A stretch of 64,000 nucleotides of DNA from Herpetospermum pedunculosum (Eukaryota; Streptophyta; Magnoliopsida; Cucurbitales; Cucurbitaceae): assembly GCA_028017165.1 (NCBI GenBank), contig CM051523.1, positions 38,978,501 to 39,042,500 of the forward strand, given 5' to 3'. This document shows positions 33,501-42,601 of the stretch, one piece after another. Every line of letters begins with the position of its first letter. Position 1 is the stretch's first letter. The position numbers and the translations under genes are program-made. Under the pieces are notes generated by a model. That model did no database searches and had not been told where the DNA came from. It worked only from the letters and a program-made list of their open reading frames with translations.

Positions 33501-35465
33501 AATCTGCCATACCCAACGAATGTTAGGGAGATTCGATCTTTTCTTGGCCATGCAGGGTTTTATCGCAGGTTTATTCAGGACTTCTCCAAGGTTGCCATGC
33601 CTATGACGTACCTCCTTCAGAAGGATGTAACGTTCGATTTTGGAGAGGAGTGCCGAAAGGCCTTCGATCTACTCAAGGATAGTTTGACGAGCGCGCCCAT
33701 CATACACCCACCCCAGTGGGACTTGCCGTTCGAAATTATGTGCGACGCCAGCAACTATGCCTTGGGAGCCGTGCTCGGTCAGAGGATCGAGAACAAGAGC
33801 CGTGTCATCTACTACGCCTCTAGGACGCTTAATCCAGCGCAGTGCAATTACACGACAACGGAAAAAGAACTTCTTTCTATTGTATTTGCGCTTGATAAAT
33901 TTCGTCCTTACATTATTGGCTCTCAAGTAACTGTTTTCTCTGATCATGCAGCTGTTCGGTACCTGATGACCAAGAAGGACGCAAAACCGAGGCTACTTCG
34001 GTGGATTTTGCTTCTCCAGGACTTCGATGTGAAGATCAAGGATAGGAGAGGAGCAGAAAACCCGGTAGCCGACCATCTGAGCCGCTTGGTCAGAAAGGAA
34101 GACCTCCTGCCTCTGAATGAAGATTTCCCCGATGAGACACTCTTCAGACTTGATACAGTCCTTCCCTGGTATGCTGATATGGTAAATTACTTGGCCACAG
34201 GTAATTTTCCTTCTGGTTTCTCTCATAGTAGGAAAGCGAAGTTGAAAAGCGACGCTAAGTACTATGTTTGGGAGGATCCCAATTTATGGAAGTTCTGTTC
34301 TGATCAAATAATTAGGAGATGTGTCCCTGAGAATGAGCATGCGTCTATTCTTGCTTTCTGTCATGATTATGCATGTGGGGGACATTTCGGGCCTAGGAGG
34401 ACAGCTAGGAAAGTTTTAGATAGTGGGTTTTACTGGACTTCTCTGTTTAAAGATGCGCATGAATTTTGTAAAACCTGCGATAGATGTCAAAGAATAGGGT
34501 CGATATCTGGTAGAAATGAAATGCCTCAAACCCCTGTCTTAGTCTGTGAAATCTTTGACGTTTGGGGCATGGATTTTATGGGACCCTTCCCGCCTTCTTG
34601 TGGTTTTTCTTACATATTGCTGGCTGTTGATTATGTTTCCAAGTGGGTTGAGGCGAAAGCCACAAAGACTAACGATGCTAATTCTGTTGTTAGGTTCGTT
34701 CAGTCTCGTATTTTTACCAGGTTTGGAATCCCACGAGCCATAATCAGTGACCAGGGAACTCATTTTTGCAACCGATCTGTGGAGGCTTTGCTGAGGAAGT
34801 ATGGTGTGCATCATCGCGTGTCCACCGCCTACCATCCTCAAGCCAATGGGCAAGCCGAGGTCTCAAACAGAGAGGTAAAGTCAATTCTGGAGAAAACCGT
34901 GAGACCAAGTAGGAAGGATTGGAGCGATCGTCTGCAGGATGCTTTGTGGGCCTACCGCACCGCCTACAAAACCCCTATCGGTATGTCCCCATACCGGTTG
35001 GTCTTTGGTAAGGCATGCCACTTACCCGTGGAGATTGAGCACAAAGCATTCTGGGCGATCAAGAAGTGTAACATGAGCCCTGACGAAGCTGGCGAGGCAC
35101 GACTGCTTCAGTTACAGGAATTGGAGGAACTGCGTTTGGACTCCTATGAGAACTCCAGGATCTATAAAGAGAAGTCCAAACAGTTTCATGACCGAAGGAT
35201 CTTAAAGAAAGACTTCGAAGTCGGTCAGAAAGTTCTGCTTTTCGATTCCCGTCTGAAGTTCATGCCAGGTAAGCTTCGTTCCCGTTGGAAAGGACCCTAT
35301 ACCATAACTAAAATTTCTCCTTATGGCAGTGTAGAGATTCAGAGCTTGGACTCAGATGAGGTGCAGAAGGTGAATGGGCACCGGTTGAAGATTTTCCACG
35401 AGGGGGACGCTGAGTGCTATGACGCCACATTACTTCTAGCGCCGCCCCCGATCGACTATGGATGA
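30546..35465 (+). CDS. Auto1 Gag-Pol polyprotein (Athila lineage), intact
   Basis: 1639 codons in one frame from ATG 30546. Gag is about residues 1-390, with core FPFTLKEKARDWMHYLPTGS; there is no CCHC zinc knuckle, although the B2 relative has one. A coiled-coil-like stretch (about 225-330) includes tandem EDTREFQKDTRE. Protease D482-L-G-A-S. RT has the INGWRMCIDFRKLN region and F918-M-D-D921; RNase H starts near D1067 (CDASNYALG). Integrase has the zinc-binding HHCC (H1273, CKTCDRC), catalytic D1343, D1402 and E1438 (spacing 58 and 35, as expected) and a C-terminal GPY module (SRWKGPY). There is no chromodomain. It copies element RNA into DNA in cytoplasmic particles and inserts it in the nucleus. 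Every catalytic motif is present, so it could serve the gag-PR elements around it. Confidence 0.97.
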   Translation: MEVVGNLEHQRTMRELASSELSRNTSSILYPVAAGNFELKAGLINLLPSFCGNTDEDPVRHLKAFQTVCSAFRTDSITADQLHLKAFPFTLKEKARDWMHYLPTGSITSWEELQRAFYAKYFPPPKVASLRKQICGILQAEGENLYDCWERFNRLCESCPNHQITDQLLIQYFCDGLLPRVRQFIDAASGGSLMDKTPEEARQLISNMAENSHHYAGKGGEQDRFSAELNALNARVSELGNAMIRLAENVSQASVQAQTSFSGNFIENILQDFVSANRKFQEDTREFQKDTRERMDGFGMLVQDLGKEVSQMATKVTVMEHKNAESASAITLRSGKQLPTSTPPVEVDHGHVEPQTENPEPRWHGVNFDPTCTRVYVPKAPFPSRLARPPKENYEEEFLNTFKKVEINIPLLDAIKQIPRYAKFLKELCTNKRKTKEKERVVVSKNVSALITKNLPEKCGDPGMFSLPCAIGGKKIRRAMLDLGASISVMPHSVYQDLNLKEIQETGVVIQLADRSCVHPLGVVEDVLVNVNGLIFPVDFYILKMDGNSDSSSASILLGRPFMKTAKTKINVDKGTLSVEYRGQVVEVDVSNELEHDESVHSLCQVDTIESLVQEECMSDRDGDDPLFLTDLFEESDMHEPSISELCDSTVSSLATVQDHAKMLPSTLQAPKLELKDLPDHLKYAYLGDDETLPVIIAKNLMPAQEGKLMEVLKEHKLAIGWTLADLHGLSPATCMHRILLEDGAKPSREPQRRLNPAMKEVVVSEILKLLEAGIIYPISDSKWVSPIHVVPKKTGMTVVRNEKNELVPKRIQNGWRMCIDFRKLNEVTRKDHFPIPFIDQMVERLAGKPFFCFLDGFSGFYQIPIAIEDQEKTTFTCPFGTFAFRRMPFGLCNAPGTFQRCMMSIFSEFVEKCIEVFMDDFTVYGNSFDDCLDNLSHVLKRCIEMNLVLNFEKCHFMASQGIVLGHVVSAKGIEVDKAKIDVISNLPYPTNVREIRSFLGHAGFYRRFIQDFSKVAMPMTYLLQKDVTFDFGEECRKAFDLLKDSLTSAPIIHPPQWDLPFEIMCDASNYALGAVLGQRIENKSRVIYYASRTLNPAQCNYTTTEKELLSIVFALDKFRPYIIGSQVTVFSDHAAVRYLMTKKDAKPRLLRWILLLQDFDVKIKDRRGAENPVADHLSRLVRKEDLLPLNEDFPDETLFRLDTVLPWYADMVNYLATGNFPSGFSHSRKAKLKSDAKYYVWEDPNLWKFCSDQIIRRCVPENEHASILAFCHDYACGGHFGPRRTARKVLDSGFYWTSLFKDAHEFCKTCDRCQRIGSISGRNEMPQTPVLVCEIFDVWGMDFMGPFPPSCGFSYILLAVDYVSKWVEAKATKTNDANSVVRFVQSRIFTRFGIPRAIISDQGTHFCNRSVEALLRKYGVHHRVSTAYHPQANGQAEVSNREVKSILEKTVRPSRKDWSDRLQDALWAYRTAYKTPIGMSPYRLVFGKACHLPVEIEHKAFWAIKKCNMSPDEAGEARLLQLQELEELRLDSYENSRIYKEKSKQFHDRRILKKDFEVGQKVLLFDSRLKFMPGKLRSRWKGPYTITKISPYGSVEIQSLDSDEVQKVNGHRLKIFHEGDAECYDATLLLAPPPIDYG

Positions 35466-36741
35466 GTGGAAGAGTGAATACAGTCGAGCAATCGACTTTA
35501 AAAATTTGCGCTTCTCGGAGGCACCCGAGTTTGAACTGTATTTCTGTTGTTTATCGCTTTGTTTTAGTTTTTATTTTTAGCTTTTGAATTGTTGTTTGTT
35601 TTCTTGTTTTCCTAGGAGAAAAGGTGGAACGGTCGACGATTCGAGAGCCCATTGGAGGACGTTGGTGCACATCTCCGCCCGTCAGCTCCATTAAATTCAG
35701 GGGAGGTTTTCTGTTCCCTTAGGATTTTATTGTTTTTATAGTTGAATGCATTGGGGACAATGCATATCTTAAGGTGGGGGGTGGAGTTTGTTGATACATA
35801 GAGATGAGACTTCTTAGTAGTTGTCGAGCATATGTGTACTCTGGCTGTTAGATTAGAATCTGAATGCATGTGTCCGATGAGGACGGTCTGTGATTTGCTT
35901 GTGAACACTCCGTATTTGCAGGATTCGAAAATTTGACGTTGTATGCACATTTTGAGCCTATTTTAAAATTTTTTCTGTTATTTCCCTACATTCACTGAGC
36001 ACATAGCACTCTTATCCTCAGTTTTGTAGGTCTAGATTGATCTTATTTTGTCTGAAACCTTGTTGTCACCCCGAAAGGTACCATTAGGGAGGCTTGATGT
36101 GTAGAAGTAGTAATAACTCATTTGTGTATAGCGAAGCTATTGCCTAAAAAAAAAGTATGCATGAAAAATAAAACCTCTAGAGTTGCTCCTCCTTCTTGTG
36201 TTGCCCGTGTAACCAGGGGTGATCGTGTAACCCACGGTTGTCACTGCATGAAAGGGGAACTAATGGAAGTGAGCAATGGTCCTTAAAAACGTGAAGCTAA
36301 ATTTGGTTTGACGTGTTAGGCTCTCTTGAAAAAAAAAAAAAAAAAAAGTTGTTCAAAAGAAAAGAAAATGGGTACAAAGTACTCAAAGAAAAGAATAAAA
36401 ATTAGGCCTTATGTTTTGTTGCTATTCCTATCGCTAAAAGCCATTAGACTGTTCTTATCGCCATAAGTAGGGGGAAAACGAGTTATAGGACTATATAAGG
36501 TTATTCCGGGCTTGCGTTAGCTAGGTTGAGAGGTGCTAAGCACACACACACACGTAAGGGAATAGGAGTTTAAATTTTGAAATGATTTCAACGTTTGCAT
36601 GCTTTTGATGGTTTTGAATTTACTACAAGTACCTTGTTTCACAAGCATTGAGATTAGAGTCCAAGCATGCATTTAATTCTTTGGAGATTATTTAGAGTAT
36701 ACCTTGCTCGAGGACTAGCAAGATTTAGGTCGGGGGTATTT
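35466..36741 (+). other. Auto1 3' UTR and polypurine tract
   Basis: 1276 bp, no gene. It starts with a block shared with the N elements (GTCGAGCAA, GACTTTAAAAATTTGCGCTTCTCGGAGGCACCCGAG). TTGTCACCCCGAAAGG is at 36064-36079, an A18-type run near 36331-36348, a CCTTAAAAACGTGAAGCT block near 36281, and an AGTAGGGGGAAAACG block near 36467. The inverted repeat TTGCTCGAGGACTAGCAA is at 36704-36721 and the polypurine tract (TCGGGGGTATTT) directly before 36742. Confidence 0.85.
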
Positions 36742-38468
36742 TGATAGCTCCAAAATAGAGCTATCTTAATGTCCCTAATTCTAGCTAAAACCATGATATA
36801 TATTGATTAAAATGCTTCCTTGTAGGTGATTTCATGGTGAAGAGCTCGGGAAGTCCATTGATGATTTTCGGGGCTAAAAAGGTCATTTAACATGTTTCGG
36901 GAAGTGTTCGGGTCAAAACGATAGGCCAAACGGAGCTCGGGAGCCAAAACGACCCAAAAGTGGGCTAAGAGCCGAGAGGGCAGCGCCCAGGCGCCGGCGC
37001 CCAGCGCCCAGGCGCCCAACGAACGCAGCACGCGCGCGCGCCCGCGCGCGCCGCTCGCAAGCACCGCACGCCCGCGCCCAGACGGCCAGACGCGCGCGCG
37101 CCCGCGCGCGCCGCCTCGCCTCGCGCCCGCGCGCCAGCCCGCTCCGCCTCGCCCATGTCCGCGCGCGCCCGCGCGCCCACGCCCGTGTCCGTCTCGCCCA
37201 TGCCCGCGCGCCCACGCCCGTGTCCGCGCGCGACAGCGTCGAGACGCTGGCCGAGCGTCTCGACGCTCCGAACTCTGAAGCGTGATTTTGAAGATCCACC
37301 CGAGAGCAAGCGTCGAGCGCAAGCGTCTCGACGCTCGCTCGACGCCGCGCGCGCGTCTCGACGCCGCGCAGCGTCTCGACGCCGCCCCGCGCGCGCGCGC
37401 CTGCCAACTTAGGGCACAGCGTCGAGACGCTGGCCTAGCGTCTCGACGCTACGAGCTTAAAAGGCGTGAAACCTTCGGTTTTGCAGCCAATCTTTTCATC
37501 CTCCATCTTCTCCAAGCTTCTCCTCTCGGTTCCAAGGCGATTTTTCACCATTTTTGTACTTCTTCTCCCTCTTGTGCATGATTCCAAGCACTTCCATGGT
37601 GGATTGGAGTAATCCAACCTCCATGGAAGGCTAAACCAAGGTATGTGCTTGATTTTGAGTATGGGTTTGTAAATTATGGATGTTTGGGGAGATTTTCCCC
37701 TTTGTGAATGTTAAGACAATTGGCTTGTTTATGCATCTTCTTGCTTGTTCTTTATCAAATTCTAGCATGTGTAGCTAAATTAGATTGACGCTCTAATTCT
37801 TATGCATGATAGAGGGCTAAAGGTTGGGACGTATAATTGCCTATACCGCTAGGTAGCACGGGTCTAAGCATGGCTAATTAGTTCGGCCCAAAGTGACATT
37901 GGTAAACTGAATTAATTAATGTTTTCATGTTAGGCTTAAGGCAAGAGAGAAACCGGATTAGTCTTAGGATTAGGCCGTCGCAATGTTCCCGTCACTAGCA
38001 CGTAACCGATTTAGGGGTCGCTACCTTAGATAGATTATGGGCTAAGTTTAATTAGAATTGCACGCTTCTAATTAATTCCTTGGGTCATTTGAGTTAGGAA
38101 TAACCAAATGAATTGTGTGCATGAATTAGCTAACGCGCAAACCGTATCAATGATCCGAACATCCATAACGAGCAAGTCCACTTCTCGAAGTTAAGCACAT
38201 CCGTTTAATTTTTGCACATTTTCATTTAATTTTCCGTTAGTAGCATATTAGGAGCTCCCTTCCCCCAAAACCAAATTACCATTCTTTAATTTGTGCATTC
38301 TTTTATTTCTAGCAAATTAGACTTAGTTAGATTAAATTTCTTATTTCCCTGTGGATCGACCCCGTTACCACTTAGCTACAAATAGCTCGGTGTATCGGGT
38401 TTATAAATTGTATTTTGGCAAGCCTCGACAGCTTGAATTTGGAGTACCCCAAAAGTACCTCTACCACT
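36742..38468 (+). repeat. Auto1 3' LTR
   Basis: 1727 bp, 12 bp shorter than the 5' LTR in the CG-rich part of the cassette (36982-37450). Conserved hairpin arms 37418-37431/37437-37450. Otherwise essentially identical to 28631-30369. Confidence 0.95.
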
Positions 38469-39585
38469 CAAGATCCTCGATCTTTTGCTCAACCTTGCCT
38501 TCCTCTTTCTCCACAACAGCGGTGATTGCAGAAATTTCTCTCTCACTCAGTAAGTTAATTGAATAGACCTGCTCACAGGAATTCATCCTCGCGTGTGGGG
38601 GTAGCTTCCAAGGATTCTCAAGTGCCGACATCAAGGGAATATCCCTTCCACTCTTCAGTGCAATACCATCTGGCCAATCAGCTGCCTGAGTTTCCATCCC
38701 ACTCGTTCTGGTCTTTGCCTCCGTCATCCCTTCTCTCGTCGACCGCATCTGCGCATTGGTATCCTCGTAAGTTTCCATGAGGGACTTGAACATTCCTTCA
38801 ATGGATTGAGAAGAAACAGAAGGACGATTTCGCGATGGGTCTCCTTGAAATTTAAGCAAATCGTCATGTATCTTTAACAGTTGGCCCTTTAGCTCTTTCA
38901 CTTCGCTTTGGAGGCGGGCTTGCTCACGTGCTTCAATTCCATTATGCTGCATATTCTGAGCCATATTACAGATCAAACGTCGAGCTTCCACTTGGGTCTT
39001 GTCAATCAACGCCCCTCCACTAGCTGCATCAAGCAACCAACAATCACGATCACACAAGCCTTCGTAGAAGAAGCGAATGAGTTCTGCCTGTTGAATCCGA
39101 TGGTGGGGGAAGTCTTCGCACAACCGGGTAAACCGCTCCCAATATTTATCAAAGGTCTCCCCTTCCTCCTGCATGATCCCGTAAATCTCCTTCCTTAGGA
39201 ACTTGGCTCTCGAAGCGGGGAAGTATTTGTCTAAAAACAGCTCTTTCAACCCATTCCACGTAGAGGTAGTCCCAGGTAAGTAGTGCAGCCAATCCCTCGC
39301 TTTATCCTTCAGGGAGAAAAGGAAAGCTCTCAAGTACAACTGATCTTCAGTTACTTCGCTCGTTTTCATCGCAGAGCACACCATATGGAATTCCTTAAGG
39401 TGCTTGATCGGATCTTCACCTGATTTGCCATAAAAATAAGGAAGTGAGTTAAGCAAACTTGATTTTAGCTCAAACTTACCTGTTACCGGCGGAAATGATA
39501 TACACAAAGGTTGACAGGGAAGGCCATCCATCGCCCACTCCTTGAGCGTTCTCCGATTCTCATTATCGTTCTCCAAGACCTCCAT
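38469..39585 (-). CDS. N2 gag (first part of gag-PR frame)
   Basis: ATG at 39583-39585 (MEVLENDNENRRTLKEW). Gag core FLFSLKDKARDWLHYLPG, then RFTRLCEDFPHH and LLDAASGGALIDKT; a charged C-terminal part follows. There is no zinc knuckle. The frame is open for about 372 codons up to the Auto1 insertion at 38469 and continues in phase at 28630. The few codons below 38469 belong to the Auto1 LTR. Gag of this element is a different subfamily from N1, N3 and N4. Confidence 0.9.
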
Positions 39586-39791
39586 CTCTTCTGAGTGTAA
39601 TCTGAACTTTCAAAATCTTGGAAAAGAGGACCGTTATCCAAATAAAATAAAATAAAACAAAAAACAATTCAATTAAAATTTTTTTTTTTTATTATTATTT
39701 TTTTTTTTTTAAAAAAAAAAACAACCAATCAACCTTAATCAAAAACAAAAATTAATCTCATTTTTAATTGCCCTCCCCGGCAACGGCGCCA
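39586..39791 (-). other. N2 leader, homopolymer tract and primer-binding site
   Basis: The primer site TGGCGCCGTTGCCGGGG (sense) covers 39775-39791, perfect for tRNA-Asp. The leader holds a T-rich block with ATTATT and then A10 (39678-39720), able to fold back. The LTR/primer-site junction lacks 14 bp compared with other copies: TGGTAACGATAT and adjoining bases are missing, apparently between two TTTT runs. Confidence 0.8.
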
Positions 39792-41330
39792 ATTTTTGAA
39801 CTATCGCTATAAACTCAAGCGGTCGAGACTTGCCAAAATAAATTTATAAACCCGTAGCTTTTAGCTTTGCAGCTAGCGGTAACGGGGTCGAACCACAGAG
39901 AGGGAATAAAATTGAGGATTAATCGTTTAAGATGTGATTAGGTTAGTTGGTAAGGTTGTCACAAAAAGGGGGGGTTTTAATCATGCAATGTAGTGAAAAG
40001 TGCTAACGGAAAAGTAATAAACTTGAGAATGAAGAGTGTTGGATTTGGGGAATTTTCGGGATCTTGCTAAGCATTTTAACATTTATCATTTAATTCTAAG
40101 GTAAGGCTAGTTGATGATGACATGCACACGGTTAGTTACCCGAGAAGCCCCAAGGTAACCAGCTCCATAGAAATTAATTAGACCACACAGTTCTAATCAA
40201 ACATTATCTAAAGTTGCATTAGGGTGATCTGCCCCAAATTTGACTCTAGATAGTCACTAACATACCGCGACGAACATTCAAGAGTGAATTCTAATTGCTA
40301 GTAGATTGCCCGCAAACGCTGTATGCAATCAACAACTATCCTAGACGACTCGATACTCCGATTTAGTTTTATCTATCTGTGTTACTTAGTCGAGCAGTGA
40401 GAGGCACGACATCGCTACTCTTTAACATACACAACATGCAAGATGACTCGAGTGTCAATCGTCGAAATCTAACATGCGCGTTGGATTAAGCAAGATAGAC
40501 AAATGCATACATACTCAAAGCCAAATCAGAACCATTAAGCATACATTATCAAAACATTAAAAACTTAGCAAAAATCCCTAATTAACCCAAATCCAAGCAC
40601 AAGTACCTTAGCCAATCATGGAGGTTTGGAGTTCCAACACTCCCATGGAAGCTTTGGGCATCATCCCCAAGCTAATATACAAGAAATAAGCTCCAAAAGG
40701 CCACAAATGGCGGAGAAAATGAAGAAGACCCGAGAGAAAAATCGAAGGGAAGAAGAAGATGTAAAAGTTTTGCTGAAAAATCGTCAAATTGACGTTTTAA
40801 GCCGTCGGAGCGTCGAGACGCTAGGCCAGCGTCTCGACGCTGGTGCCCTAAGTGCCGCGCGCGTTTTCGTCGTGATGGCGTCAAGACGCTGCGCCAGCGT
40901 CTCGACGCTGTGGCCAAATTCTCCAGCGCGCGCGCTCGCGATGGCGTCGAGACGCCAGGCGAGCGTCTCGACGCTTGCCCGATGTCTTCCAGCGCGCGCG
41001 TGCTTCCGGAGCGTCTCGACGCTGATGTAGGGTCTCGACGCTGTAGCGTTGAGCAAGCGTCTCGACGCTGTTGCTCGACGCTTGCTCTCGGGTTTGGGGA
41101 TGAAAAATTGCCTCTCCTAGGCAATTTTCTTCCTATCTTCATGTGTGAGCTTCCCCTTCTCCCGAAACACTCCCGAGGCGCTAAAACGCCTTCCTTAGCC
41201 ACAAAACGCACTCAATGGATGCCACAAGCTCTATGCCGCAAATCTCCTATAAATGAGACATATTACACGATTAATCACGACTTTTAGCTATAGTTAGGAA
41301 GTGAAACATAGCTCCAAAATGGAGTTATCA
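39792..41330 (-). repeat. N2 5' LTR
   Basis: Sense start TGATAACTCC at 41330; its sense 3' terminus is lost with the 14-bp deletion at the primer-site junction. Cassette 40809-41091; hairpin arms 40809-40822/40828-40841 around AGGCC. It has one more cassette unit near 41068-41085 than the 3' LTR. Confidence 0.92.
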
Positions 41331-41335
41331 CGCGC

Positions 41336-42472
41336 GCAGGAAATTTATCGGGGCAGTGTCGCGACGCCATCGAAGGCGCGCGCGGAAAACTTACGGCACA
41401 GCGTCGAGACGCTGGCCTAGCGTCTCGACGCTACGACGATTGCAGAAGTTAAATGACGATTTTTCTGCACTTTTTTGGGGAGTTCTTCACCATTTTTAGT
41501 GTTCTTCATCTTCTTCTTCCTCAATTTTTCTCTATTTTCCTTTAAGTTCCGCCATTGTTGGCATGTTAGAGAGCTTCTTCTTCTTTGTAATACGTTGATG
41601 ACGCCTTCCATGGCCATTGGTGGAGCGGATTTGACAAACCGCGCCATGAGCGGCTAAGGTAAGGGTGAACGGTTTGGGAATAGTTAAGGGATGTATTGTT
41701 AGACTTTTCAATTTTGATAATATATACATTTGATGATGCATATTGGTGGCTGTTCATTCGCATTTGTCTTTCTTGCTTAATCCAACGCGCATGTTTGATT
41801 CCTACGATTGACACTCGAGTCTTCTTGCATGTGTGTATGTTAAAGAGTAGCGATGCCGTGCCTCTCACTGCTCGACTAAGTAACACAGGAAGATAAAATT
41901 AAATCGAAGTATCGAGTTGTGTATGATAGTTGTTGATTGCATACAGCGTTTGCGGGCAATCTACTAGCAATTAGAATTCACGCTTGAATGTTCGTCGCCG
42001 TTAGCTAGTGACTGTCTAGATTTATCTTAGGGCTGATCACCTTAATGTAAGTTTGGATAACGTATAATTGGAACTGTGTGGTCTGATTAATCTATGGAGT
42101 CGGCTACCTTGAGGCTTCTCGGGTAGTCGTCCGTGTGTGAAATAAACTGCATGCCATGAATTCAGTATTAAATGATAAATTGAATTTGTCTAGCAATCAA
42201 TCCTGAAACCCCCAAACCGTGCACGCGTTTTCTTCTTGTTATTCTTTCTTCCGTTAGTGTTTTATTATTTCCCTTGCATGCTAAAAATCCCCCCGTTACA
42301 AAATCAATCAATTAATTAAATCCCAATTTTAATAGTGATTTTGATCGTTCTTACTCCTTGGATCGACCCTGTTACCACTGGCTGCAAAGCCTTGGTCATA
42401 GGCTTATAAATAATATTTTGGCAAGCCTCGACAGCTTGAGTTTATAGCGATAGTTCAAAAATATCGTTACCA
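41336..42472 (+). repeat. N3 5' LTR, right part
   Basis: Resumes after N2; the duplicated CGCGC is 41331-41335. It contains the hairpin arms 41400-41413/41419-41432 around GGCCT and ends ATCGTTACCA. It lacks an AGCGTCGCGACGCT unit present in the 3' LTR near 46940-46968. Confidence 0.92.
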
Positions 42473-42476
42473 AAAT

Positions 42477-42494
42477 TGGCGCCGCTGCCGGGGA
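42477..42494 (+). promoter_or_regulatory. N3 primer-binding site (tRNA-Asp variant)
   Basis: TGGCGCCGCTGCCGGGGA; C replaces T at position 9 compared with A1, Auto1 and N2. The same variant occurs in B2 and Auto2. Confidence 0.88.
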
Positions 42495-42601
42495 GTAGGC
42501 AATTTGATTAAAATTAGGATTGAAGTTTGAGTTTAATTGATTAATGGTTGGCTGAAATTTTTTTCTGTTTGTATGTTGTATGTTTAAATTTTTGTTTGTG
42601 T

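Larger units (their letters stand above)
28631..38468 (+). mobile_element. Auto1: complete autonomous Athila-type element
   Basis: 9838 bp with a perfect TSD CTCAA at 28626-28630 and 38469-38473. LTRs 28631-30369 and 36742-38468 differ, as far as I can see, by one substitution (29823-29824 region, C/T) and one 12-bp indel. It has a tRNA-Asp primer site, a single intact 1639-codon polyprotein, a 3' UTR and a polypurine tract. It is the innermost and apparently youngest insertion in its stack and the best candidate for an active element. No extra ORF follows pol. Confidence 0.96.
24929..41330 (-). mobile_element. N2: non-autonomous Athila (gag-PR) with nested Auto1
   Basis: Minus-strand element with TSD CGCGC at 24924-24928 and 41331-41335. 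Without Auto1 it is about 6.56 kb. LTRs are 24929-26463 and 39792-41330; gag is at 38469-39585 and the protease part at 27729-28630, one frame split only by Auto1. There is no RT, RNase H or integrase. About a dozen substitutions separate its LTRs by my reading. Confidence 0.93.
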
